Shown in pieces: positions 17,958 to 27,082 of a DNA stretch of 64,000 nt. The notes below the pieces were generated by a model, which was not told the DNA's origin, did not search any database, and was given only the letters and a program-made list of their open reading frames with translations. The position numbers and the translations under genes were made by a program. Location of the stretch: positions 682,001 through 746,000 of the forward strand of contig OZ253556.1 in NCBI GenBank assembly GCA_965262705.1. Reading direction: 5' to 3'. Origin of the DNA: UJ101 sp965262705. Lineage in GTDB: Bacteria > Bacteroidota > Bacteroidia > Flavobacteriales > UJ101. Numbering within the stretch: the stretch's first letter is position 1; every line of letters starts with the position of its first letter.

Positions 17958-17965
17958 CAAATATA
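17958..17965 (-). promoter_or_regulatory. Candidate -7 box (TATATTTG) of the haem operon
   Basis: Minus-strand TATATTTG matches TAnnTTTG and would give a leader of about 27 nt before hmuT. A TTTG at the right -33 distance is not evident. I see no convincing Fur-like palindrome. Confidence 0.35.
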
Positions 17966-18013
17966 AACACTTTTTAAAGAAATGTAGAGAACAACAAAAT
18001 TATTTTATTTAAA

Positions 18014-18199
18014 GAGACCGTTGCAAAAAGCACTCTAACAAAAAAGTGCTTGTATTGAATTTGCCGAAATGCAACGCCCAAGGAAAATTAAATACCGGAG
18101 CAACCTAATGGTTGTGAGGATTTTAATTTTTTGAGAAGGGCGCCGTTTGAAGTTAGATGCTTTTTTTTCATGTTTTTTTATATGTTCTGCAACGGTCTA
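18014..18199. mobile_element. Long-form MITE-like element, copy 2
   Basis: 186 bp with ends GAGACCGTTGCAAAAAGCAC and TGCAACGGTCTA, flanked by a perfect 5-bp direct repeat TTAAA (18009-18013 and 18200-18204). The core is inverted relative to copies 1 and 4: it reads CAACCTAATGGTTGTGAGG, GTTTGAAGTTAGATGC on the plus strand. Confidence 0.85.
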
Positions 18200-18210
18200 T
18201 TAAAGTTAAT

Positions 18211-18249
18211 ACTTTTAACTTACGCTGACTTGCAGTTGCTAAAGATCTC
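18211..18249. repeat. Short-form repeat fragment
   Basis: ACTTTTAACTTACGCTGACT, then TGCAGTTGCTAAAGATCTC: one arm of the short-form family, lacking its other terminus, between MITE copy 2 and cusB. Confidence 0.6.
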
Positions 18250-18266
18250 TTAACTTTTTTAATTGA

Positions 18267-19523
18267 CTAATTCATAAGGCTGTTTTTCCCTGCCAGCTGC
18301 GCGGATGCATCAATAGTAAATGCCCCTTTGATTACTACCTCTTCATTTTCTTTCAATCCGTTGCTTATAATATACTTATCTCCTATAGTACTGCCCAGTG
18401 TAACCTCACGCATTTCAAAAATTGCTTTCTCAGGGTGAGGTTTTACGTAAACGACTGAACGTTTACCCGTCCATAAAACTGCGGATTTAGGAATTACAAA
18501 TCCTTTTTTTGTAATTTTATTTTGTGATAATTTTATTTTGGCAAATGCCAACATCCCCGGCTTTAGTTTCATTTCTTGGTTACGGATTTCAACTCGAATT
18601 GAAATTGTGCGGGTTTGCTCATTCAATGTAGGAGGAATAAAGGATATTTTCCCTTTGAATGACTCGCCCGGATAAGCCAGAGTTTTTACTTGCACACTTT
18701 CGCCAACACTAAAATTATGAATATCCGATTCATAAACGTCTAAAATCACCCAAACTTTACTCAAATCTATTAAAGAATACAAAGGCGTGCCTGCGTTTAC
18801 ATGATTCCCAATGATGGCAGTACGTTTTTTTACAATCCCAGATAAATCAGCATATAATGGGAAGTTATATACAAGTTTTTTGCTATGTTCTACGCGATCA
18901 ATTTCCGCATTTGAAAGTTTCCATAATTTTAATTTTTCTCTTACTGCATTATAAATTTCAGGCTGTGTTTTTTTATTTTCCGATGCGACTAATAGTTCCT
19001 GTTCTGCAGTTACAATTTCCGGTGAATAAATAGCGCCTATATATTGACCTTTTTTTACATATTCACCCTCATCATTTATAGAAAAACGTTCTAATCGTCC
19101 GCCGATATGGGCAGTTTGTGTAAAAAGAGAGGTGGCGTCTTCTTGAATTTGTCCAGAAAGTTTTATTTCGTTATCTAAAGTTTCACCTGAAATTTTTGCT
19201 GCCTTTATTGTTTGAATATTAGCAAGAGCAAGAGCATTTCTTGATAATTTTATTTCATTATTTTGCTCTTTCTCCCCTTTCGAATCTGAGTGATTTAAAG
19301 GGATTAAATCCATACCACAAATAGGGCAATTACCCGGTTCGTGCTGCCTAATTTCCGGATGCATAGAGCAGGTCCACAAAGTAGTTTTTACTTTTTTCTG
19401 ATTGCTATTCTGTTTTTCTTGTATAAATTCTTCAGAATCTTGTGAAGCATATCTTCCAAAATAGAGCCCTCCTAAGCCAAACCCGATAATTAAAGTAACT
19501 ATATAAGAAACTGTCTTTTTCAT
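18267..19523 (-). CDS. Metal-efflux periplasmic adaptor (CusB-like) with N-terminal heavy-metal-binding domain
   Basis: A 418-aa membrane-fusion protein. From the chosen start (MKKTVSYIVTLIIGFGLG, 19523) it has one N-terminal membrane anchor and then WTCSMHPEIRQ ... GNCPICGMDLIPL, the CSMHP/CPxCGM heavy-metal-binding domain typical of copper-efflux adaptors. Next come barrel-sandwich and beta-barrel segments (GGRLERFSINDEGEYVKKGQ; GEVTL-like VREVTLGSTIGDKYII). It links the CusA-type pump to the TolC-type channel. The longer frame to 19589 adds 22 residues reaching into the repeat at 19562 and is unlikely. It ends with TAG. It is the last gene of the efflux cluster, separated from the AraC gene by a 56-bp mobile element. 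Confidence 0.88.
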   Translation of the reverse strand: MKKTVSYIVTLIIGFGLGGLYFGRYASQDSEEFIQEKQNSNQKKVKTTLWTCSMHPEIRQHEPGNCPICGMDLIPLNHSDSKGEKEQNNEIKLSRNALALANIQTIKAAKISGETLDNEIKLSGQIQEDATSLFTQTAHIGGRLERFSINDEGEYVKKGQYIGAIYSPEIVTAEQELLVASENKKTQPEIYNAVREKLKLWKLSNAEIDRVEHSKKLVYNFPLYADLSGIVKKRTAIIGNHVNAGTPLYSLIDLSKVWVILDVYESDIHNFSVGESVQVKTLAYPGESFKGKISFIPPTLNEQTRTISIRVEIRNQEMKLKPGMLAFAKIKLSQNKITKKGFVIPKSAVLWTGKRSVVYVKPHPEKAIFEMREVTLGSTIGDKYIISNGLKENEEVVIKGAFTIDASAQLAGKNSLMN

Positions 19524-19561
19524 ATTTATTTTTTTAATTTTATAATTAAGTCTATTATTAT

Positions 19562-19617
19562 GAGACCTTTGCAAAAAGTATTGTAACAACTACAATTCAG
19601 CGAGAGCGAAGGGTCTC
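19562..19617. mobile_element. Short-form MITE-like element, copy 3
   Basis: 56 bp, ends GAGACCTTTGCAAAAAGTA and AGGGTCTC (family short form AACTGCAAGTCAGCG..., here AACTACAATTCAGCG). It is flanked by a perfect 5-bp direct repeat ATTAT (19557-19561, 19618-19622). It sits between the AraC stop and cusB, inside what should be one operon. Confidence 0.85.
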
Positions 19618-19623
19618 ATTATG

Positions 19624-20193
19624 TCAAATGGTATCTAATCTTTTCCTAGTACCCTTTTTTTTAAACTCAGAAGGATTCATGCCGGTTACCTGCTTAAATT
19701 GACGTGATAAATACTGCGGACTGCTATAATTGAGTTCGTAAGAGATTTGACTTAGTGTTAATTCGTTATAAATTAATAGTTCTTTTACTCGTTCTATCCT
19801 TTGTTGGATTACAAATTGTTCAATAGTTTGTCCTTCCGTTTTTGAAAATATTTTACTAATGGATGTATAATCAATACCTAATTTTTCACTGATAAAGAAA
19901 GACAGATTAAGATTAGATGGTGTTTTATCATAATGAATATGATTAATAATCAAACTTTTTACCTTGTTTACAAGTTGTCTGTTTTTATCTTTTAATAGCT
20001 CAAAGCCTTCTTTATTGAGTATTTTTTCTATTTTACCCAACGTTTTACCATCCAAAGGTTTATTAAAATAAATTTTGCCCAAATCAACTTTTAAAAAAGG
20101 AATATCATGCTTTATTAGCTCATCATTTACCACTTTCATACAACGGTTACAAACCATATTTTTAACGATTATTTCGATATTATTTTCACACAT
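19624..20193 (-). CDS. AraC-family regulator with N-terminal metal-binding-like segment
   Basis: A 189-aa protein. The C-terminal ~95 residues are an AraC double HTH (IEQFVIQQRIERVKELLIYN ... LSQISYELNYSSPQYLSRQF ... TGMNPSEFKKK). The first ~70 residues look like a degenerate heavy-metal-associated domain: IIVKNMVCNRCMKVVNDEL with an M-x-C-x-x-C site. I infer a metal-sensing (copper or silver) regulator of the efflux genes around it. It starts 6 bp after the TolC-type gene stop, so it is co-transcribed with the pump genes and could autoregulate. Confidence 0.8.
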   Translation of the reverse strand: MCENNIEIIVKNMVCNRCMKVVNDELIKHDIPFLKVDLGKIYFNKPLDGKTLGKIEKILNKEGFELLKDKNRQLVNKVKSLIINHIHYDKTPSNLNLSFFISEKLGIDYTSISKIFSKTEGQTIEQFVIQQRIERVKELLIYNELTLSQISYELNYSSPQYLSRQFKQVTGMNPSEFKKKGTRKRLDTI

Positions 20194-20199
20194 TATTTT

Positions 20200-21429
20200 T
20201 TATTTTGAAGTGATTAAATATTCTATCATGCTTTTTTGCTGGTATAAGTTATTTAATTCATTTATTTTATATAATTCATATTTTAAGGTGATTTCTTCAA
20301 CTTCCAATATTTCATCATAATCTATACGACCTGTAGTATAATCGGTTAAAATAAGTTTTTGAATTCGTCGGGATTCTTTAATATTCTCCTTATACATTTT
20401 TATTTTCCGCTTACTTATATCAAATTTATTTTGAAAATCATCTAACGCCTTTTTTAAAGCAAGTATTTCATTTTGCTCACCTAAAAGACTTGCTTCATTT
20501 TGGATCTTCAGGCGTTCAGTTTTAGCTTTATATTTTTTGTCAAATAAGGGAATACTAATTGAAACCATCGGCATTATAACATCTTTTCCGTTATCTTTTA
20601 GATTAACTGTTTTCAGTTTTGAAACCAAAACATAATCTAAACCAAGTCCTATTTTAGGAAGTCCCTCTTTTTCATTCAAAAGTATTTCTTGATGAATTAC
20701 CTCCCGCTCTTTTCTAAATTGATTAATCAACGGATTTCTACCTATTTTTTCTTCAACGTCTAAGATGGAAGGCAATGCAACATTTTCCTTTAAAGAATCT
20801 ATTTCTATTTTATCATCTACTGCTCTGTTTAATAATCTATTAAAATTCCTTTTTCGCGTTTCTAAACGGCTTTGCTCATTTTTTACTTCAATGTTTAATT
20901 CATTCTTTTTTACTCTGATTTTAAGAACATCTGCCATAGTGGCTAAGTTATTTTTCAATCCGCTTAATGCTAAGCGCTCATAGGTATTCAATAAAGCTAA
21001 ATTTTCTTTCAATACCAAAATAAACTGCCTGAACTTTGCCAACTCATAATACATGCTTTTCGTTTTGAAAATCATTTGCTGAATAGTTGCATCATTGTTT
21101 TCAGATTGAATCTCTGCACTGGCTCTTACTACTTCTTTCTGAGCTTTTAAAATACCCGGCCACGGGAGTTCCTGCCTAGCACCCAATCTAAAGTTTTGAG
21201 GTCCAACTCTTGTTTCAGGAGAATGCAGGAAAACACCACCCGAAAGTTGGGTGTCCTTTAAATTACCTACTTCTTCGATACCTGCCAACATAGCATTGTA
21301 TTTTAACCGATCTGCTTGTATTTTGGGATGATTTTTAAGCATAAAACTTATATATCGATTCAAAGGGGTTATTTGAGAAAAAACAACGATAGATAAACAA
21401 CTAAATATAAGAAATAATTTACTTTTCAT
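20200..21429 (-). CDS. TolC-family outer-membrane efflux channel (CusC-like)
   Basis: A 409-aa protein with a signal peptide (residues 1-18, ending VVFSQ) and two coiled-coil OEP repeats. It has typical features such as the N-terminal NHPKIQADRLKYNAMLAGIEEVG, LPWPGILKAQKEVVRA and GLGLDYVLVSK. It would form the outer-membrane duct of the tripartite pump. It starts 3 bp after the cusA-type stop and is followed 6 bp later by the AraC gene. Confidence 0.88.
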   Translation of the reverse strand: MKSKLFLIFSCLSIVVFSQITPLNRYISFMLKNHPKIQADRLKYNAMLAGIEEVGNLKDTQLSGGVFLHSPETRVGPQNFRLGARQELPWPGILKAQKEVVRASAEIQSENNDATIQQMIFKTKSMYYELAKFRQFILVLKENLALLNTYERLALSGLKNNLATMADVLKIRVKKNELNIEVKNEQSRLETRKRNFNRLLNRAVDDKIEIDSLKENVALPSILDVEEKIGRNPLINQFRKEREVIHQEILLNEKEGLPKIGLGLDYVLVSKLKTVNLKDNGKDVIMPMVSISIPLFDKKYKAKTERLKIQNEASLLGEQNEILALKKALDDFQNKFDISKRKIKMYKENIKESRRIQKLILTDYTTGRIDYDEILEVEEITLKYELYKINELNNLYQQKSMIEYLITSK

Positions 21430-21432
21430 AAC

Positions 21433-24400
21433 TTAATTTTTTGTTTTTAATTTCCTTTCAGCATTCCAGCTGTATAAAACCGGCACAACGAATAAAGTAA
21501 TTAATGCAATAAACATCCCGCCAAAACTCGGGATTGCCATAGGTGCCATAATATCCGAACCCCGTCCCGTAGAGGTCAATACCGGTAACAAAGCAAGCAA
21601 AGTCGTTGCCACGGTCATTAAACAAGGACGAATCCTTTTTCTACCTGCTTCAATCACTGATTGCCTTACCTCCTCTTTCGTTTTTGGATTACGCTGTTCA
21701 AAAATCTGAGTTAAATAGGTAGCCATGACTACACCGTCATCTGTCGCAATGCCAAATAATGCAATAAAACCAACCCAAACGGCAACACTCAGATTAATCG
21801 TATGAATTTGAAACAAGTCCCTGACATTTTTTCCCAGAAAAGAAAAATCTAAAAACCAGGGCTGGCTATAAAGCCAAAGCATAATAAAACCACCGGCAAA
21901 AGCTACGGCTATTCCACTGAAAACGATAAAAGTAGTGCTTACTTTTTTAAATTGAAAATATAAAATCAGGAAAATAATCAACAAAACAACGGGCATGATA
22001 AAGCTCAGTCTTTTCATCGCTCTGATCTGATTTTCGTAAGTTCCCGTAAAGCGATAGCTAATTCCTTGCGGAACCATTAGTTCTTTATCGTCAATCTTCT
22101 TTTGAATATACCTTTGCGCGCGCTCTACTAAATCAACTTCTGCCTGCTCCTGCTCCTTGTCAAAAAGTACATATCCTACTAAAAAAGTATCTTCGCTTTT
22201 TATGCTTTGCGGTCCTCGCTCATAACGTATTTTAACTATATCCTTTAACGGAATTTGCAATCCTTTTTTATTAGAGAAATAAATGTTTTCCAATTCTTCC
22301 GGTGCAGACCGCAGTTCTCTCGGATAGCGTACCCGCACAGGATAGCGCTCACGACCCTCCACAGTATAAGTTAAAGGCATTCCTCCTAAGGCTGCTCTAA
22401 GAGTTTGTTGTGCCTCATCAATTGATAATCCATAGCGGGCAATGGCTTCGCGATTAATATCTAATAAAAGATAGGGTTTTCCAACAATTCTATCAGAAAA
22501 AACGGATGATTTTTTAATCCCTTTTACTTCTTTTAAAATCATTTCTAACTTTAATCCAAAATCTTCAATTTGCTTTAAATTTTGCCCTTTTATTTGAATT
22601 CCCATCGGTGCCCGCATACCCGTTTGAAGCATAATAATACGAGTTTCTATCGGCTGTAACTTGGGTGCTGAAGTAACGCCGGGCAATCGGGTAACTTCAA
22701 CAATCTCATTCCAAATATCATCGGTTGAGTGGATGTGCGCTCTCCAATTTCTAAAGAATTCCCCCTTTTCATCTGGAATTAGTTTTTTTGCCTCTACTTT
22801 GTCTCCCCATTGAACCCTTTGTTTTTTATTTTTTAATAAAAATTCACCCTCGTTATTCACTTTGAAACGCATAGGAGTTCCCTGTTTATCTAATATAAAC
22901 TCAGGCTTATATTGAATAATATTTTCAAACATAGAAAGCGGCGCCGGGTCAATCGCGCTTTCTACTCTTCCAGACTTGCCGAGAACACTTTCTACTTCGG
23001 GAATATTCGTTACCCTTCGATCTAATTGTTGTAATATTTTTTTATTTTCTGTAATTCCGGCGTGCGGCAAAGTAGTAGGCATTAATAAAAATGAACCCTC
23101 GTTAAGCGCGGGCATAAACTCCTTTCCTATACCCGGAAATTCTTCATTTAAAAATGTATTTTTGATGCCGGTTATTTTTTCAAATCCTAGCCAAGCGGTT
23201 ATTCCGCATAAAAGCAGAAATATTGGAATGGAAAGTAAAGCCATTTTACGGCGGAGTGTCCAAGATAGAATATGTATATAATATTTTCTGAATAGTATAA
23301 AAAAGCCAAGCATTCCCATTACAATAATAAAAACGAAAAGAAAGTTCAGAAAAATATTTTCCTGGTAACCCAGGGGTCTCCAGTATTCGCCCAGCGCATA
23401 AATCGCAACAAGAAGTATAACTCCTAATACGCCATAATGGGTTTGATTATCTTTAATTACCTTAAAATAATTAAGCAGTTGGAGCAATGCAATAAGCAAT
23501 AAAATAAGGCTCAGGCGAATGCCAAAGAAAAGTCCGGTAGCGCTAATCATAACGAGCAGTGCATTAACTATTAATCCTTTTTTTGCTTTGGGAAATTTAA
23601 ACCCGAAAACCCAAACAGCAAAAGGGGGAATAAACCACAAGGCAACAATAACCGAAGAAACAAGTGCCATAGTTTTTGTATAAGCCAGGGGTATAAATAG
23701 TTTTCCTTCGGTAGCCTGCATAGTAAAAACTGGGATAAAACTGACCACAGTAGTCATTACTGCGGTTACAATAGCACCCGAAACTTCAGCAGTAGCTTGA
23801 TATATTACTTTAGGGAGCGATGCATTTTTGTTTTTTCTTTTATAGAGATGTTGTATGATATTTTCAGAAAGGATAATCCCTACATCAACCATCGTCCCAA
23901 TAGCAATGGCTATTCCTGAAAGCGCTACAATGTTTGCTTGAACTGAGAAAAATTTCATTCCGATAAAAGTCATCAAAACCGCTAAGGGAAGCAGGGCTGA
24001 AATTAATCCTGATGCTCTTAAGTTACTAACCATAAAAACAACTACCAAAACAGTAATGAGAATTTCTAAAAACAAACTTTCATTTAGCGTATTTAAAGTC
24101 TCGTGAATTAATTTTGACCGGTCATAAAAAGGTATAATCTTTAGTTTTGACAGAGTTCCATTTGATAATGTTTTAGAAGGTAGGCCTGGAGCAATTTCTT
24201 TTATTTTTTTCTTTACATTTTGAATCACTTCCATCGGATTAGCGCCGTAACGTGCGATAACCACTCCTCCAACTGCTTCTGCCCCTTCTTTATCTAAAAT
24301 ACCGCGGCGCGTGGCTGGTCCTAAGGTTACTTTTGCAATATCTTTTAAGTAAATAGGCGTGTAATTACTTTCAGAAACTACTACCTTCTCTAAATCTTTA

Positions 24401-25173
24401 ATAGATTTTAAATAACCCAGACCCCGTACAAAATATTCTACTTTATTGATTTCTATGGTTTGCGCGCCTATTTCTCTGTTACTGCTTTTTACGGCTTCAA
24501 CCACTTTTTTAAGTGATATGTTGTACTGGCGCATTTTTTCAGGATCAACATCCACCTGATATTCTTTTACAAAACCTCCAATCGAAGCGACTTCTGAAAC
24601 GCCCTTGGCAGATAATAACCCATATTTTACATAAAAGTCTTGAATGCTTCGAATTTCGTCTAAATCCCAACCGCTGGTAGGATTCCCTTTTTTATCTCGT
24701 CCCTCCAGCGTGTACCAAAAAACCTGTCCCAGGCTGGTAGCATCGGGGCCTAATGAAGGTTTTACCCCTTGTGGAAGTAGTGCTTTGGGAATAGAATTGA
24801 GTTTTTCAACCAAACGACTTCGCCCCCAATAGAAGTCTACTCCATCTTTGAAAATGATATAGATGCTGGAAAATCCAAACATTGAGTTGCTCCGTACAGT
24901 TTTTACCCCCGGGATACCCATTAAAAATGTAGTAAGCGGATAGGTAACCCGGTTCTCAATGTCTTGAGGCGATTGACCGCTCCACTCGGTAAATACAATT
25001 TGCTGATTTTCACCAATATCTGGGATAGCGTCAACAGCAATTGGATTACGAGGAAGTCCTTTTATATCCCAGTTAAACGGAGCGACTATAACCCCAAAGA
25101 TAATGATAACAAAAAGTAAAATAACAGCGATTAACTTATTCTCAATAAAAAACTTGATACTTTTATTAAGCAT
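21433..25173 (-). CDS. Heavy-metal RND efflux pump (CusA-like)
   Basis: A 1246-aa HME-type RND transporter. It shows the N-terminal VDAIPDIGENQQIVFTEWSG, VVRSNSMFG-like VRSNSMFGFSS, the proton-relay region AIGTMVDVGIILSENIIQH, a long periplasmic insertion and the C-terminal FGIATDDGVVMATYL with RKRIRPCLMTVATTLLALLP. Twelve transmembrane helices are expected. It is longer than E. coli CusA (1047 aa) because of an extra hydrophobic stretch (about residues 535-640), as is common in Bacteroidota homologues. It drives proton-coupled export of monovalent metal ions or related heavy metals; the exact metal is not readable here. Confidence 0.92.
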   Translation of the reverse strand: MLNKSIKFFIENKLIAVILLFVIIIFGVIVAPFNWDIKGLPRNPIAVDAIPDIGENQQIVFTEWSGQSPQDIENRVTYPLTTFLMGIPGVKTVRSNSMFGFSSIYIIFKDGVDFYWGRSRLVEKLNSIPKALLPQGVKPSLGPDATSLGQVFWYTLEGRDKKGNPTSGWDLDEIRSIQDFYVKYGLLSAKGVSEVASIGGFVKEYQVDVDPEKMRQYNISLKKVVEAVKSSNREIGAQTIEINKVEYFVRGLGYLKSIKDLEKVVVSESNYTPIYLKDIAKVTLGPATRRGILDKEGAEAVGGVVIARYGANPMEVIQNVKKKIKEIAPGLPSKTLSNGTLSKLKIIPFYDRSKLIHETLNTLNESLFLEILITVLVVVFMVSNLRASGLISALLPLAVLMTFIGMKFFSVQANIVALSGIAIAIGTMVDVGIILSENIIQHLYKRKNKNASLPKVIYQATAEVSGAIVTAVMTTVVSFIPVFTMQATEGKLFIPLAYTKTMALVSSVIVALWFIPPFAVWVFGFKFPKAKKGLIVNALLVMISATGLFFGIRLSLILLLIALLQLLNYFKVIKDNQTHYGVLGVILLVAIYALGEYWRPLGYQENIFLNFLFVFIIVMGMLGFFILFRKYYIHILSWTLRRKMALLSIPIFLLLCGITAWLGFEKITGIKNTFLNEEFPGIGKEFMPALNEGSFLLMPTTLPHAGITENKKILQQLDRRVTNIPEVESVLGKSGRVESAIDPAPLSMFENIIQYKPEFILDKQGTPMRFKVNNEGEFLLKNKKQRVQWGDKVEAKKLIPDEKGEFFRNWRAHIHSTDDIWNEIVEVTRLPGVTSAPKLQPIETRIIMLQTGMRAPMGIQIKGQNLKQIEDFGLKLEMILKEVKGIKKSSVFSDRIVGKPYLLLDINREAIARYGLSIDEAQQTLRAALGGMPLTYTVEGRERYPVRVRYPRELRSAPEELENIYFSNKKGLQIPLKDIVKIRYERGPQSIKSEDTFLVGYVLFDKEQEQAEVDLVERAQRYIQKKIDDKELMVPQGISYRFTGTYENQIRAMKRLSFIMPVVLLIIFLILYFQFKKVSTTFIVFSGIAVAFAGGFIMLWLYSQPWFLDFSFLGKNVRDLFQIHTINLSVAVWVGFIALFGIATDDGVVMATYLTQIFEQRNPKTKEEVRQSVIEAGRKRIRPCLMTVATTLLALLPVLTSTGRGSDIMAPMAIPSFGGMFIALITLFVVPVLYSWNAERKLKTKN

Positions 25174-25270
25174 AAAAAAATAATTTAAAATGAATGTGTA
25201 TTTAATGTTAATTTATAAAATTTTTTATCTGCTCTTTATTTTTTGATAAAGAAGAAATAAAAAAATCATT

Positions 25271-25693
25271 TTAAATTAAAAACTGCTCATTTAATATATA
25301 CGTTTTTTGCTTTAAATCAGGAGGGGAAAAATGAGCATACAGCAACTGTTCATTGTCTAAATAAAAACCATATAAATTTTTATTTAAATCAGGAAAAACG
25401 GAAGAGATACAAAAAAAGATTTTACTTGTTTTTGAAAGACTATAGGCCTCAATATACAAAAAATCTTTTTTTGTTTTCTGTTTTATTATTAATGAATTAC
25501 AATCACAATTATTTTTTTTCTTTTTTAAGAGGATATTTTGTGAGTCTGTTAAGTTTTTTATAGGTATTGATTTATGTAGAACTTTTGTACAGCATTCACA
25601 TTTTTTTTCGATAATAAATGAAGTCGAACTCAAAACCATGAGCAAGCCTAAAATCGAAACATATATTTTCTTTAAAAAACTATACATAATCAA
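25271..25693 (-). CDS. Small Cys-rich exported protein heading the metal-efflux cluster
   Basis: 140 aa with an N-terminal hydrophobic signal (about residues 8-28), then KKCECCTKVL, a Lys-rich stretch, NNCDCNS and a late SPPDL. Clustered cysteines (CECC, CDC) and a late PP resemble the HYC_CC_PP family that accompanies heavy-metal efflux genes in Bacteroidota. That assignment is from memory and the first motif is weak. It lies 97 bp upstream of the CusA-type gene on the same strand. A periplasmic metal-binding role is inference. Confidence 0.5.
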   Translation of the reverse strand: MIMYSFLKKIYVSILGLLMVLSSTSFIIEKKCECCTKVLHKSIPIKNLTDSQNILLKKKKNNCDCNSLIIKQKTKKDFLYIEAYSLSKTSKIFFCISSVFPDLNKNLYGFYLDNEQLLYAHFSPPDLKQKTYILNEQFLI

Positions 25694-25798
25694 TATGCAA
25701 TATTATAAAGAAAATCTTAGACAAAAGTGCATAATTTTTATTGTTTTGTGTATTTTTTTAAAGAATACATAAATGTCATTTTTTTATATTTGCAGTAT

Positions 25799-25963
25799 GA
25801 GACCGTTGCAGAAGACATAAAAAAGTATGAACAAGAAAGCATCTAACTTCAAACTACTTCTTTCTCAAAAAATTAAAATCCTCCACACCCAAAAGGTTGC
25901 TACGGTATTTAATTTTTATCGGGCGTTGCATTTTTTTGTTAGCGTGCTTTTTGCAACGGTCTC
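25799..25963. mobile_element. Long-form MITE-like element, copy 4
   Basis: 165 bp with intact ends GAGACCGTTGCAGAAGACAT and TTTTTGCAACGGTCTC, flanked by a perfect direct repeat AGTAT (25794-25798, 25964-25968). It is the best-preserved reference copy of the family core in the window. Confidence 0.9.
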
Positions 25964-25979
25964 AGTATAATAAATTGAT

Positions 25980-26042
25980 GAGATCTTTGCAAAAAGTACT
26001 CTATACTTTAACAACTGCAAGTCAGCGCAAGCTAAAGGTCTC
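25980..26042. mobile_element. Short-form MITE-like element, copy 5
   Basis: 63 bp, ends GAGATCTTTGCAAAAAGTACT and GCTAAAGGTCTC, with the inner AACTGCAAGTCAGCGCAAGC. It is flanked by a perfect direct repeat TTGAT (25975-25979, 26043-26047). It ends 32 bp before the rsmG start, so it may have replaced native promoter sequence. Confidence 0.85.
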
Positions 26043-26074
26043 TTGATTTACAAAAATCTGTATTTTGATGCAAA

Positions 26075-26701
26075 ATGAACGGAAGTGAGATTATTTTAAA
26101 ATATTTTGATGGACTAACCTCTACACAAATTCATCATTTTCATCAACTGGGCGCCTTGTATAATTCATGGAATAAAAAGATTAATGTAATCTCACGAAAA
26201 GATATTGATGAATTGTATGAACGCCATGTATTACATGCGCTTTCCATTGCAAAAATTGTTCAGTTTCATCAAGAGGCTTTGATAATGGATGTGGGTACCG
26301 GTGGAGGTTTTCCGGGTATTCCACTGGCAATAATGTTCCCTAAAACGCAATTTTACTTAATTGATTCTATTGGAAAAAAAATAAAAGTAGTACAAGCGAT
26401 AAAGGAATCCCTGGGTTTAAAAAATGTCCAGGCAGAGCAAATTAGGGTTGAAGAGGTAACGGCTAAGTTTGACTTCATCATCGGCAGATCCGTTACGCAA
26501 ATGCAAAAATTTATGCCGCTAGTGAGAAAGCGTGTTAAAAGAAAAAGTTTGCATAGCTTGCCTAATGGTATTCTATATTTGAAAGGGGGAGATCTAAATG
26601 AGGAACTTAAGAGTTATCTACCGGTAAATGTGTATAATGTTTCTGATTTTTTTGAAGAGCCTTTCTTTGACACTAAAAAAGTGGTACATCTTCCTTTGTA
26701 A
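26075..26701 (+). CDS. rsmG: 16S rRNA (guanine-527-N7)-methyltransferase
   Basis: A 208-aa GidB/RsmG protein: YNSWNKKINVISRKDIDELYERHVLHAL at the N-terminus, then the SAM-binding motif IMDVGTGGGFPGIPLAI near residues 70-86, LIDSIGKKIKVVQAI, and IIGRSVTQMQKF. It methylates G527 of 16S rRNA and its loss gives low-level streptomycin resistance. Length is normal for the family. The gene stands between two groups of mobile repeats (25799-26042 and 26716-26949) but is intact. Confidence 0.92.
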   Translation: MNGSEIILKYFDGLTSTQIHHFHQLGALYNSWNKKINVISRKDIDELYERHVLHALSIAKIVQFHQEALIMDVGTGGGFPGIPLAIMFPKTQFYLIDSIGKKIKVVQAIKESLGLKNVQAEQIRVEEVTAKFDFIIGRSVTQMQKFMPLVRKRVKRKSLHSLPNGILYLKGGDLNEELKSYLPVNVYNVSDFFEEPFFDTKKVVHLPL

Positions 26702-26715
26702 AAGACTTATAGTGA

Positions 26716-26949
26716 GAGACCGTTGCAGAATATATAAAAAAGTATGAAAAAGAAAGCATCTAACTTCAAACTGCTTCCTTACTTCGGCTGTGCTCAGCAA
26801 CCATCTCAAAGCTTCGACAGGCTCAGCTACCGAAAATTAAAGCCTTCACAATCAAAAGGTTGCTCCGGCGTTTAATTTTTATCGGGCGTTGCATTTCGAT
26901 AGGCTCAATACAAGCATTTTTTTGTTAGAATGCTTTTTGCAACGGTCTC
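26716..26949. mobile_element. Long-form MITE-like element, copy 6, with internal insertion
   Basis: 234 bp with ends GAGACCGTTGCAGAATATAT and TTTTTGCAACGGTCTC. Compared with copy 4 it has an extra segment of about 50 bp (CTTCGGCTGTGCTCAGCAACC, then TTCGACAGGCTCAGCTACCG) and a second insert TTCGATAGGCTCAATACAAGC near the right end. No flanking duplication is evident. The rest of the gap up to 27082 shows nothing else I recognise. Confidence 0.85.
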
Positions 26950-27082
26950 AAAATCATCATAAAATTTAAATGATAGTCCAACAGACACGGGTTTATATTA
27001 AAACAAATTTAACTTGTGCAAAATCAAAAAGGCTAACATAGTGCATTTATTTGTAATTTTAAGGTCATAAAATCATTAACAG

